Assembly: GCA_964016985.1 (NCBI GenBank) | Contig: OZ024828.1 | Coordinates: forward strand, 1,483,330-1,547,329 | Reading direction: 5' to 3' | Length of the DNA: 64,000 nucleotides | Source: Anodontia alba | Lineage: Eukaryota > Mollusca > Bivalvia > Lucinida > Lucinidae | The notes under the pieces: generated by a model | Database searches by the model: none | The model's input: the letters and a program-made list of their open reading frames with translations, nothing else | What the model was told of the DNA's origin: nothing | Translations under genes and position numbers: made by a program | Part shown: positions 54,763 to 64,000 of the stretch, one piece after another | Layout of the letters: each line of letters starts with the position of its first letter | How positions within the stretch are numbered: the first letter of the stretch is position 1

Positions 54763-55179
54763 ACTGTTGCCATGACGTTATGAAGTAATAATGGTATTTA
54801 TAATATATTATTTATTTCTTATTTCTTTGGTTTGTAAGTAGTATTTTTTTCATTGAAAACTGCATATGTTTTGCACGCGAACATGAAAGTAATGTCCACA
54901 AAACCGGTAAATTAAACTATAGGATACTCGTAGGTTAACCACTGCTTGATCTTCCGAGCTTTGAAAATAACAGTAATGCGCAGTGACACATGCGTATAAT
55001 ATTGCTACCAGCTGATACTTGCATACCATTACAAAGCGCTTTGAAACTGTGCTCTCTCCTCCCTGGAGCAATGTATAATGCTTACGTTTCAAGTTTCCAA
55101 AGCAACCAAGTATTGTTAGGAAACATACTGCACATACATTAGTGTGATCATTTAAGGGGCATAAAGACATACATGTATT
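54575..55179. other. Unassigned sequence
   Basis: A poly-T tract of about 33 bases lies at 54729-54761. No gene or bounded repeat otherwise. Confidence 0.45.
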
Positions 55180-55400
55180 TAGGGGAGTTAACACTTTCAA
55201 AAGTGTTTAACCGCCCTTGTGAATAAAGGTCTACTCTAAAAGGAAAGAATTTGCTCCCTGTAAAGGGAGCAAATTCTTTCCTCTTAGAGTAGACCTCTTT
55301 TCAGAAGGATTGTGTGCAGGAAATCAAACAGGAAGTCACAAAAAATGTCTTCCTTTGAAAAATGGCGGAGGACCTACCAAGTGTAACATGGCCCTTTTAG
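55180..55400. repeat. TTTTAGAGTAGACC-family element, good hairpin
   Basis: GGTCTACTCTAAAAGGAAAG and CTTTCCTCTTAGAGTAGACC pair across GCTCCCTGTAAAGGGAGC with one mismatch (55228-55295). Confidence 0.82.
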
Positions 55401-55724
55401 GAAGGATAGTAATGAGGTTTGACATTGTCAGTTGCTTCCACAATTTTATTGACTTGATCGTCTATTGTTAACAAAGATAAATACGTCATAATTTACAAGA
55501 CCGTGAAATGTATCCGAGGCGATGAGTAGAAAATTAAAGGGCAAAGGTAGACAGTCTAGGCATCTGGTTGATACACGCTCAATTAGGTAAACGACTACGA
55601 GGCAGGCTATGGGAAAACGATAGTAGGTTGTAGTCTTCTGTATGCAGTTGAACAGCTTCAGGTATGGTGATAAATGAGTTGATAATTTAGGATATTTTTG
55701 CATCATTTTTTTTTTTTTTTTTTT

Positions 55725-55863
55725 TGTGAGTTGAGGTTTTACGGCCCATTCATTTCAATGGGATCATGTCAAACGCGGTCAGTTTACATAATACACTTTT
55801 GCTGGGCAGGTTTTCTCCTTTAAGTGGTTAACCAGTATTGTGCACATTCCTTCGCCAGAAACT

Positions 55864-55872
<9 letters not shown>
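55725..55872 (-). mobile_element. tRNA-derived SINE, tail only
   Basis: GTTGAGGTTTTACGGCCCAT through TTCGCCAGAAACT is the complement of the shared SINE tail. The tRNA-like head is absent and a poly-T run of about 28 follows. Confidence 0.8.
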
Positions 55873-55894
<22 letters not shown>

Positions 55895-56764
55895 GTTTCA
55901 AATCATATCTTGTGGTTGCTCACTGGAATTGGAATTGGGCACAAAACTAATCAAAACTGCCTCTGAATAGTCGTTTTATCTGGACCTATGCAATTTGTGA
56001 ACGAAGTTTAGCCAGATACCGTTCTGTAAGATTTACAAGGCACCTTTCCCAACAAAACAAAATGATTGTTCTTTACAAAACCAAACTTTCTCAACGGGTA
56101 CATGACGTTTATACAATGTGGCATGAACCTCGATGCAACGTCCTGGCGTATATACTACGTGGCATGAATGTCGATGCAACGTCATGACATCGTCGCATGA
56201 ACATCAATGCAACGTCATGACGTTCATGCGACGTTGTCATGGCTTGTTGTGAATCTGAATCTGCCAGATACATACATGCATATCAAGAAGAATATTACAT
56301 GGAGTGCGAGTGGAAATGGCAGTAAAGGTTACAGTGCCAAAAGAAAACCAGAAGAAAAAAAAATAATAGAGAACGAAATTATTAATTAAGCATGGAATTT
56401 TAAATTTTCGACAGTTAGAAATGCTGGGTGTTTTGGGGCGATGAGATGATAATAATGATGATAATGATGATGATTATGATGATGTTGATGATGAATGCTG
56501 TAGGAATTTGGTAAATTTGTTCAGCTAGCCCAGCACGGAATGCTGGGCTGAGCTGCTGGTCGGGTCAGGGGGCAGGTTATTCCATAGTCTAGCTGTTCTC
56601 AGAATGGCCATGGTGTATTTTGTAAATCATAAGAAGTGAAGAGATTTTTCTGCGTTTTTCAATGGTAGGCAGTGACAGCTGGTTCAGCATGGGGGACACA
56701 CTACTAGTGTAGCTGTAGTCGTTAAAGACGTAACGAACCGCTCCGTGCTGAACCATTTCTATCT
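55895..56764. other. Unassigned sequence with short tandem repeats
   Basis: 56115-56245 repeats TGGCATGAA, TCGATGCAACGTC and CATGACG several times. 56446-56490 is a (GAT)n-like run. No gene. Confidence 0.5.
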
Positions 56765-57008
56765 GGGCCCAGTTGTTCAAAGCTAACGACGTCGTTAGTT
56801 AACGATTCGTTAAAATTTACATCGAGTGATACGCAAATATGCTGAAATTTTTTGCTGAAAAAATGTGAGTAGCTTTTGCAGTGCAAAAGCTACTCACATT
56901 TTTTCAGCAAAAAATATCAGAATAATGTATATTGAATCTGCTAAAACAGTTAACGAAATGACCCTTAACGACGTCGTTAAGCTAACGACGCTTTGAACAA
57001 CTGGGCCC
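56765..57008. mobile_element. GGGCCC-ended palindromic element, copy 3
   Basis: An intact copy of about 244 bases. GGGCCCAGTTGTTCAAAGCT at the left is inverted at the right, and the core GTGAGTAGCTTTTGCAGTGC with its complement is perfect for about 30 bases per arm. Confidence 0.93.
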
Positions 57009-57150
57009 ATATATATATATGTCTTTTGCCATTGGTCCCAGACTGAAGCAGAATATTCTAGTAGGGACCTAACGTATGTTTGATAAGCTGTTGCTTTGAT
57101 TTTCCTTGTTCCTTTTTATGAATTACAAAGTATTATTTTATTTTACAGTC

Positions 57151-57259
57151 ACCCAGTCAGCATTCTACGTAAATCTATATCGGGCCGTCATCGGCCCGTC
57201 AGGGTAGCTGACGGGCCGATGATGGCCCGATGTAGATTTACGTAGAATGCTAGCCGGGC
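57151..57259. mobile_element. Long-hairpin element, copy 3
   Basis: Nearly the same sequence as copy 1 at 29580, with TGATGGCCCGATG in the right arm. Confidence 0.92.
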
Positions 57260-57933
57260 ATCTGGTTAAAGCGCTTGTTCCATGTCGGGTCGTCTGATAT
57301 TTCAATGCTAAGATATTTTGTCTGGTTGTTTTGATGCCCTGATGAATTTGGAAATGTCCAAAGTAACCACAGATGACATTAAAATACAGTCGACTCTCGT
57401 TATCTCGACTTCGTTTATCTAAAAAAACCCGCTTATCTCGAAGTGAAAATTCGGTCCCTGATTAAACATGAAAATATCTTTAAGAATCAAATTACATATT
57501 CATTTGCGAAATTCGGTTGTTCGATTTATTTTTTTTTTCCTTAGTTCTGCAGGGCGAATTTCATTTGCGCACAAACCGAAAAATAATTACTTATAAATTG
57601 CGTACAAAAACCCGATATCAGTTGCGTACAGGAATATGATAGTCCCACTTGTCAAAAGCTCACAGCACTTGGTCACCTGAATTGCAATCTTGTACTGCAA
57701 ATGAAAACTTGGAATGTCTTTGTTCTGCGACAGACCTTTTAGAAGATGGTACAGCCAAGTGTTGTTCTTTCATCAGCTGGACAGTATTCATGGTCTACAG
57801 AATTGATATTATGTACCTCTAGTGTTCACTTTACTCTCTGATAAGACGCAAACTACATATAAATACATGTGCACATCCTACCATTTTCATTTGCCTTCAT
57901 ACTTCGATTTTACTATTGCATCCCACATAAACA

Positions 57934-58011
57934 TCCCAGTAAGCATTCTTTATAAATCTATAGCGGGCCGATAACGGCCCGCTGTAGATTTATAAAGAAT
58001 GCTATCTGGGA
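57934..58011. mobile_element. Short relative of the long-hairpin element
   Basis: CCCAGTAAGCATTCTTTATA pairs with its complement ending GCTATCTGGG around CGGGCCGATAACGGCCCG. Same ends, different arm sequence. Confidence 0.88.
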
Positions 58012-58139
58012 TTATTGGTTCAAAATCCTACTTCCACCCCCTGGTGGTGAGCAAGGGGCAACAATGTTAACATTAAACGATGTTAATATTGGCTGACGGA
58101 AGAGGTACGCATTTGATATCAAAAACTTGTACGCAATCG

Positions 58140-59372
58140 AAACAATAACTGTACCCAGAACGAAAAACGAGAACTGAACAAAATACAAAATGAAGCTGCC
58201 AGAATAGTTACGGGGGGAACAAAGTTAGTTTCGTTAGACACACTCTATTCTGAAATTCGATGGGAAACTCTCGAACAGAGACGCAAAAACCACAGGCTAA
58301 CTCTTTTCTATAAAATGAGATACAGTTTAACTCCACAGTATCTATCCTCTTTGGTACCTGAATCTATTAGTAATATTTCTAATTATAATTTAAGGCATTC
58401 AAATAATCTACGAGGAATCAATGCTAGAACCACTCGGTATCAACAATCTTTTCTGCCAACGGCCATCAAAGAATGGAATAATCTGCCATTAGAACTCCAG
58501 CAAAGTAATACTGTTAACTCTTTTAAATATAACTTAACTAAAGACAAGGAACAAACACCGAAACACTATTATACTGGCAGTCGCCGCCTCCAGATCTTAC
58601 ACACTCGTTTGCGTACTCACTGCAGTGCTTTGAATCTGGATCTGTTCCTGAAAAATGTCTCTGAAACTCCACTGTGTAGTTGTGGTAGTATCGAGGATTC
58701 GCAGCATTATTTTTTCCATTGCTCACATTACCAAACTCAACGCACAGCTTTAATGAATGCTATTTCTACAATTCAGATACCTACTTTAAATCTGTTGCTA
58801 TACGGCAGCTCAAACCTCTCTGTTGACATAAAGAAAGCCATTTTTGATAAAGTTCATAAATTTATATTGGACACTAAACGGTTTTAAATCTGTAGTAAAT
58901 GCATGTTGCAGGTACAACTTGTCCTGAACAATATCTGCATTGTCTGCCTGTGGATGCAAGCTCAGTTGTTCCTCTCCAAGAATGCTATTTTCATATACCT
59001 TGTTACACACTGTTCGATTCCTACTTCTGTTTTCTTAATACAAACACTTATTGAATTATTTGTTTATTATTTATCTATTTATTTTTATTTTTTTTTATAA
59101 TTTTTCTTTATTCTTATTTCTTTTTTTTTATTCTATATTTTTTGTGTGTGTTTTGTCAACTAATTTATTTTACCTTCTTACATGATATAAACCACAACAT
59201 TTTGCCTTGATCTGTGAAACGATCTGCCTTCAAGTCAACAACGAAATATACACCGTAGAGGAGAAGAACTCTATAAGTATTTATATGCTTTCGTTCTAAT
59301 CCTATATCGTTTGTATGTCAAATTTGTTACTTTGTTGTACTTGTATTATGTAATAAAATATGTTTAAACCAA
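58140..59372 (+). mobile_element. 5'-truncated non-LTR retrotransposon (LINE)
   Basis: It contains the C-terminal coding part (58144-58887) and a 3' region with AATAAA at 59353, ending near ATGTTTAAACC. Truncation at the 5' end is typical of LINE insertion. No long poly-A tail remains. Confidence 0.8.
58144..58887 (+). pseudogene. C-terminal fragment of LINE reverse transcriptase polyprotein
   Basis: The open frame begins inside the protein (NNCTQNEKRELNKIQNEAAR) with no start codon of its own at that point. It runs about 247 codons to TAA without a stop. Motifs include IVTGGTKLVSLDTLYSEIRW, LPTAIKEWNNLPLELQQS and a Cys/His cluster, CSCGSIEDSQHYFFHC. These are typical of the region after the reverse transcriptase domain in LINE proteins (often annotated as jockey- or CR1-like). 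The catalytic domain lies outside the fragment. The intact frame suggests a fairly recent insertion. The clade is not resolved. Confidence 0.82.
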
Positions 59373-59529
59373 ACAATTTTTTGCGCAAATGAAGGAAAAA
59401 AATATCTGCAAATGACATGCCGAAGTCCGCAAATGAAAATCGCCGGTTCTGCAAGTCTGATATGTCGAGGTACGGGTATCTCGAAGTATTTCAGAGATTC
59501 CCTTGGACTTAAGATAACGATAGTCGACT

Positions 59530-59533
<4 letters not shown>

Positions 59534-59562
<29 letters not shown>
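59534..59562. repeat. Poly-A tract
   Basis: About 28 A directly after the pogo-like right end. Confidence 0.95.
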
Positions 59563-59837
59563 CAATGTTATATTTTCTGAGTATCTCCATATTTATTTTG
59601 TTTTTCTAAAGTTATCATTTGTTTATACCATAAACAGCATGTGCCAAACAATAAGCATTCTTGGTCGACTACCCGCACAGCACTCATCGCCCCATACAGC
59701 TTTCTGTATACACTTACCTGCTGCGTGTTGCATGAAAACAATAAAGGTCCCAAATACAGATCAAGAGACACGCCCTTGTGCGCAGAATTTTTGATTAAAT
59801 CACCTGGTTAGAGGGATCAATTATTTTACGGTTAGCA

Positions 59838-60035
59838 CGCTCGGTAAACGATTCTAGCAGACGACATTTTGAAATACATGTATTTTTCTTACTTTTCCCG
59901 GAATATAGACTTTGGCATTTCATGCAAATTGTCTCCTAAATCGTCCAAGTCTATTTTCCTTGAAAATAAGAAAAACTATCAATAATTTGTCGCCTGCTAA
60001 ATCTGTCCGGAAGGTGGTAAAGGTTAAAGACGATA
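59838..60035. repeat. Hairpin element (GCAGACGACA family)
   Basis: CTAGCAGACGACATTTTGAA at the left and TTTGTCGCCTGCTAAA at the right. GACTTTGGCATTTCATGCAA and CAAGTCTATTTTCC form the inner part. Confidence 0.75.
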
Positions 60036-61140
60036 GTCAAGCCTGGATTCACCATGAAACCAATCGCGATCAACGGGATAAGGCTAGATTGCCTGCCACT
60101 ATCGCAGCAATGATCTGTCAGCGTGCGTTGGTGTTTACCTTTTAGTAATCAGTATCCTGATAGAAATACCTGGGATCATGTTTCGGAGTAAAAGTCAAAT
60201 AAAACATATCTGAGATCTTCGCTGGCTAAGCTCAATCAATGCATGTTGTAATATGACTAAACTGGAAACATGGTAAAAGGGCCAGATGAAAACAAAACAA
60301 GCATACGAAGAAAAGACGAAGAATGGTTGTATGAATAAAAAAAAAATAACATTTTCGAAACCTCAATATGGAGTTACATTGTGGTGCTTTTTGTACATCT
60401 TCAGTTGTGGTTCTGTTTGTTATATGTTCTGTCGTGTACCGTTTATAAATAAACGATTGTGTACGTTTTAATTCAGGTGACGAAGTTGCCACCGTTTAGG
60501 GAAGGGGTTGCTTACTCTGCTCACCTTCTGAGCTATTGAGCCTGTACACTTGTTCTTTTAATCTGGATGACTTAATATTATTCTGATTCCATCGGTTCTT
60601 GTTCACCTATGCACTTTACACACAAATGACCACAATCACAGAATACAGCACTGCCAGGCCCCGTGGTTAAAACTTTTTTCATGCTCAACTCTGCTGAGCA
60701 CGAAATTTGTCTTGCTAATAAAATATCGTTCAACCTAAGAATAGGAGGCGTACGCAGTGTAGTATTTAACATTCCTTTAAACCGAATCTGCTACCTTCGT
60801 TTATATTGGAGTAATTCTTACAAAGGACCCCTCATTTTAGCATGTTTCTCAATATCAATCATAGTTCTGACTGAATTCAAATATACTTTTTGGTTGACAT
60901 CCATGGTTTACTGACGATATGTACGCCACAACATTCGAAAGAAAAATGTGTTACTCTGAATATGCCTATTTTTATGATATGGAAATCTGTACAAATAAAA
61001 TATTGTTAAAACCAAAGAATGCGTTACGTCTTTAAGCTGCTTCGTATAACGTACAATGCGTTTCATACTTCTACTCTCTATCGCAGTGGTTATTTACGTA
61101 TAATACGAGTTCCGTCCTATATAGATTTAGGGGATAACTA
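60036..61140. other. Unassigned sequence
   Basis: 60610-60660 on the minus strand reads TGCTGTATTCTGTGATTGTG, a retroelement-tail signature. No gene. Confidence 0.45.
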
Positions 61141-61148
61141 CTTTCAAA

Positions 61149-61271
61149 TTTGGTATTTGGGGAGGTAAATCGGCGGTTTTACGGTCGGAAATTTCGTTTT
61201 ACGGCGACGCGTCAGCGGAGCCGTAAAACGTAATTTGCGACCGTAAAACCGCCGATTTACCTCCCCAAATG
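61149..61271. repeat. Large hairpin GGGGAGGTAAATCGGCGG
   Basis: ATTTGGGGAGGTAAATCGGC and the GGTTTTACGGTCG stretch pair with their complement ending TTTACCTCCCCAAAT. The inner parts (AATTTCGTTTTACGG/CCGTAAAACGTAATTT) pair around GCGTCAGCGGA. Confidence 0.88.
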
Positions 61272-61289
61272 ACAAATTTGATGCAGTTA

Positions 61290-61516
61290 TCCCAATTCTA
61301 ATGCATTTATTCATTTTTTCTACTGAAAAAAAAAATGTACTGTTTGCACAAAACGACAAGTGCTGTGAGCTGCGTAAAACCAAATGCCAGCCATTGAGAA
61401 GCGACGTTACGTGATGACGTCGGATTTGCGACAGTATATCGCAGAATATACCGTCGCAAATTTTTGACGTTGTCCAATCAGATGTCGCGTTACATACGCG
61501 AGTGCATTAGAATTTA
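61290..61516. repeat. Second inverted element after the hairpin
   Basis: ATTCTAATGCATTTATTC at the left and GAGTGCATTAGAATTT at the right are inverted ends. GATTTGCGACAGTATATCGC and ATATACCGTCGCAAAT form a hairpin inside. Confidence 0.6.
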
Positions 61517-61524
61517 AGTTTTAT

Positions 61525-61720
61525 GATTCTGTAAGCTGAATTATCAAATGAAGAGTACCAGTGGTTGTCTAATTTTTCACAGAAAATAAGACGAGACATT
61601 TCATTCAAAATTCTCGGAAGGAGAAAATTTGAATGAAATGTTGTCCGAATTTCAATGAAACAATAAGAACAAAATGCTGTCCACCTTTTTATCATCAGCA
61701 ATTTAAATGTAACCTTTAAC
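61525..61720. repeat. Hairpin element related to the GCAGACGACA family
   Basis: GAGACATTTCATTCAAAATT and AAATTTGAATGAAATGTTGT pair. The ends are worn. Confidence 0.55.
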
Positions 61721-61784
61721 TTCGGAACCTCTGTATTCTGCTTGTGGAAAGGTAGACACCGCCCCTTTTCAGAGATCGGTTTAA

Positions 61785-62369
61785 CGGCCCGCCGTGGTTC
61801 AACTATTGGTTTTCATTTACTCTGGCATACAGCAGAATTATCCATGACTACTCGTCTTTGTTTATTATAGTGATTAATTTGATTTTTGTGTTTTCGCTTT
61901 GATGCATTGACTGAGTTGGGAGCCTTTATGCGAACCGAATTTTTATGTGTTTCTGTATTAAGAGTAGCATCGGGACCCAGGGTGAAGTTAGCTAGCTGTA
62001 AAAGTGCTTTAACGCTTTAACCCGCCCCCCTCCCACCCCCCACCCCCCTCCCCGGTGGTTTACTCTACTGACCGTTCTAAGACGGTGGTCCCGGTGTTAG
62101 TCTTACTCTTTGTTGCTTTGTGGTTTATTCTACGAGGCGATTTGTTGTATGTCTTTCCGTGAGTCATTTTGTTCTTGTGTTTTCAGTCCTTTTAGTATTG
62201 CGATTAACTCGCTTTGGGGAAGAGAGAGCTAATCTTAGTGCTTTTCGTACGTTTGTTTGATTTGTGCTTGTTTGGATTTGTCGGTTTCCTCTTCCTCTTG
62301 GGGTCTGGGAAGGGCTGCGTTTTGTGATTGTGGCACTCCCTGGACTTTTCCTCTTACCTCTTTTTTTTT
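61785..62369 (+). mobile_element. Retroelement 3' tail copy 2
   Basis: It starts at GGCCCGCCGTGGTTCAACTA and ends in poly-T after CACTCCCTGGACTTTTCC. It is collinear with 63088-63640 but lacks the coding part. Confidence 0.8.
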
Positions 62370-62590
62370 AATAAACAAGAATGTTTGCTACATATTTCTG
62401 AGGCTTTTAGCGTAACCATTAGAAGACATTCTTTATTGTTCAAAATATAGACAATCCAGCTACTTCAGTTCTTTACATTGTAAAAAGGGGAATGAAGGGT
62501 TTGATATTATGCGAAAGTTAAAGGGATTGGGATACCTGTATATTCATGATTTAAATGTGTTTATGCAAAATTACACTCCTCTTCTTTTCA

Positions 62591-63043
62591 GTAAACGGCT
62601 TAATAAACGACAAAAAAGTTTCCAGAGCTTCTTCAAATCTTAATGACTTTAACTACCGTAATAAAGCCATTACTGCCAAACTTCTTAGGCAGGGATATCG
62701 TTATTTTAAACTTCGTAAGGCGTTTTCGAAATTTTATCGCAGACAAAGTGCCTTGTTAGAAAAATATAGCATCAGTCTGAAAACACTTCTGCAGCAAGGT
62801 ATATCGGAACCAGAATTTTACGGTGACTTAGAGTACAGATTTAGAAAAATTGTAGGTAAATCTAACTTTTCGGAGCAATTCAGAAAACATATTAACCGTT
62901 ATAAAAGAATTGGCTATAGCCTGGATATTATGCGGCAGACTGCAAGCCTAGTTGTCAACCCAATCATTGTTGATGGCTATGCTTCACTCTTTACTTGCAC
63001 GACGGCGGTTCGGGCCTCAGACCCAATGATGGCCTCTTCGTAA
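62591..63043 (+). pseudogene. C-terminal fragment of a retroelement polyprotein
   Basis: The frame opens with VNGLINDKKVSRASSNLNDF and continues NKAITAKLLRQGYRYFKLRK, AFSKFYRRQSALLEKYSISL, LLQQGISEPEFYGDLEYRFR and GYSLDIMRQTASLVVNPIIV before stopping at 63043. I recall similar peptides at the C-terminus of reverse-transcriptase-bearing elements in bivalves and other invertebrates, but cannot name the family. No catalytic motif lies in this fragment. A pyrimidine-rich TTCTTTTCAG stands just before it. The end of the frame overlaps tail sequence shared with 1138-1240, where the frame is broken. Confidence 0.55.
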
Positions 63044-63640
63044 AACTTTAACCAGTGGGTTGGGGCTTGACGATATGTCTTTGGCTTGGCCCGCCGTGGT
63101 TAAATTATTGGTTTTCATTTACTCTGGCATACAGTAGAATTAGCCATGAGTACTCGTCTTTGTTTATTATAGTGATTAATTTGATTTTTGTGTTTTCGCT
63201 TTGATGCATTGACTGAGTTGGGAGCCTTTACGCGAACCGAATTTTTATGTGTTTCTGTATTAAGAGTAGCATCGGGACCCAGGGTGGAGTTAGCTAGCTG
63301 TAAAAGTGCTTTAAACCCCCCGGTGGTTTATTCTACTGGCCGTTCTAAGGCGGTGGTCCCGGTGTTAGTCTTACTCTTTGTTGCTTTGTGGTTTTTCTAC
63401 GAGGTGATTTGTTGTATGTCTTTCCATGTGTCTTTTTGTTCTTGTGTTTTCAGTCCTTTTAGTATTGCGATTACCTCGCTTTGGGAAGAGAGAGTTACTC
63501 TTAGTGCTTTTCGTACGTTTGTTCGATTTGTGTTTGTTTGGATTTGTCGGTTTCCTCTTCCTCTTGGGGTCTGGGAAGGGCTGTGGTTTGTGATTGTGGC
63601 ACTCCCTGGACTTTTCTCTTACCTTTTTTTTTTTTTTTTA
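62591..63640 (+). mobile_element. Retroelement C-terminus and 3' tail copy 3
   Basis: The coding fragment is followed by the tail (GGTTTTCATTTACTCTGGCA, GCATCGGGACCCAGGGTG, GTGATTGTGGCACTCCCTGG) and a poly-T run. It lies 220 bases after copy 2 in the same orientation. Confidence 0.78.
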
Positions 63641-63867
63641 TTAATTATTTCTGAGGCTTTAAACACTATCATGCAAACTTGCTTCGTTTATTTAGAACTC
63701 GGACAAACCCTAATTTTCATCTTTATAAAGTTAAAAGAGAATTAATGGTGTTGGAATTATAAGAAAGTTCAGGTGATTAAGATACATGTTTATTAATGAG
63801 TTAAAAACCAACAACAAAATGGTAACGTGTTTCAGCCTTGTAGACCAATAAACAACTATGGATCCAG

Positions 63868-64000
63868 ATAGCAAACAGTGTAGATCCAGCTGAGCCGCCT
63901 CATCGGGATTTACATTGTTTGCCATTAGTATTCTTATTTTTCACTGAGACACCTATTTGGAACAATGGTGTCGTCAAAATCATAAGATGGAAGAATCCAC
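63868..64000. mobile_element. Hairpin element (as at 5655 and 43065), cut by the window end
   Basis: AGCAAACAGTGTAGATCCAG and GATTTACATTGTTTGCC form the hairpin. TTTTTCACTGAGACACC and AATGGTGTCGTCAAAATC correspond to the right part of the other copies. Confidence 0.65.

Larger units (their letters stand above)
57387..59530. mobile_element. pogo-like element carrying nested insertions
   Basis: The left end after TA is CAGTCGACTCTCGTTATCTC. The right end on the other strand is TAGTCGACTATCGTTATCTT, a related terminal repeat of the pogo/Tigger type. Inside lie a hairpin element (57934-58011) and a LINE fragment. The remaining element sequence encodes no transposase that I can find. The right TA duplication is not clear. 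Confidence 0.65.

Noticed and set aside
58315..58887. A complete small gene starting at ATG 58315
   Set aside because: The homologous frame continues upstream of that ATG to about 58144. The ATG is an internal Met of a truncated LINE protein.
62555..63043. A host protein-coding gene
   Set aside because: Its 3' end is shared with repeat copies at 1.1 kb and the following tail is a three-copy mobile element, so a retroelement fragment is more likely.

Overview
The window is eukaryotic nuclear DNA, AT-rich and very repeat-dense, with one recognisable host gene. The kinds of repeat suggest a bivalve mollusc, probably a heterodont clam or mussel. They include short palindromes built on GATCAG with flanking GCGCA, elements starting AGCTCACCTGAG with tandem cores, tRNA-derived SINEs with a conserved 3' tail, and a retroelement C-terminal peptide of a kind I associate with bivalves. 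The species is an inference. No prokaryotic features, CRISPR arrays or viral genes are visible.

The host gene is a Fezf-type (forebrain embryonic zinc finger) transcription repressor on the + strand. Exon 1 (10918-11806) encodes an N-terminal eh1 motif and the first C2H2 finger. Exon 2 (24844-25505) encodes fingers two to six and a short C-terminus. The 13,037-base intron splices in phase, and the joined product is 516 residues. The intron holds five copies of a palindromic element (one with a second element nested in it), two SINEs, a concentric set of hairpins near 22.3 kb and an inverted repeat of about 1.4 kb near 23.9 kb, about 280 bases upstream of exon 2.

Layout. 1-2 kb: relics of a retroelement 3' tail. 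2-10 kb: palindromic elements, low-complexity DNA and microsatellites. 10.2-25.5 kb: Fezf. 25.5-38.3 kb: Fezf 3' flank, then three elements with tandemly repeated cores (units near 470, 290 and 166 bases), the last inserted into a palindromic element. 38.3-50.4 kb: more palindromic elements and a 30-base minisatellite of about 31 units. 50.9-52.2 kb: a mariner element with good terminal inverted repeats (TIRs) and a dead transposase. 52-57 kb: hairpin elements and SINEs. 57.4-59.5 kb: a pogo-like element containing a hairpin element and a 5'-truncated LINE. 61-64 kb: a large palindrome, then further copies of the retroelement C-terminus and 3' tail.

The most striking signal is a family of about 280-base elements (roughly 18 copies or parts) whose centre is a long palindrome with a single unpaired central base. 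All four bases occur at that centre, and several copies carry matched changes in both arms. This points either to arm-to-arm copying or to selection for a folded form. It is not explained by the gene content.
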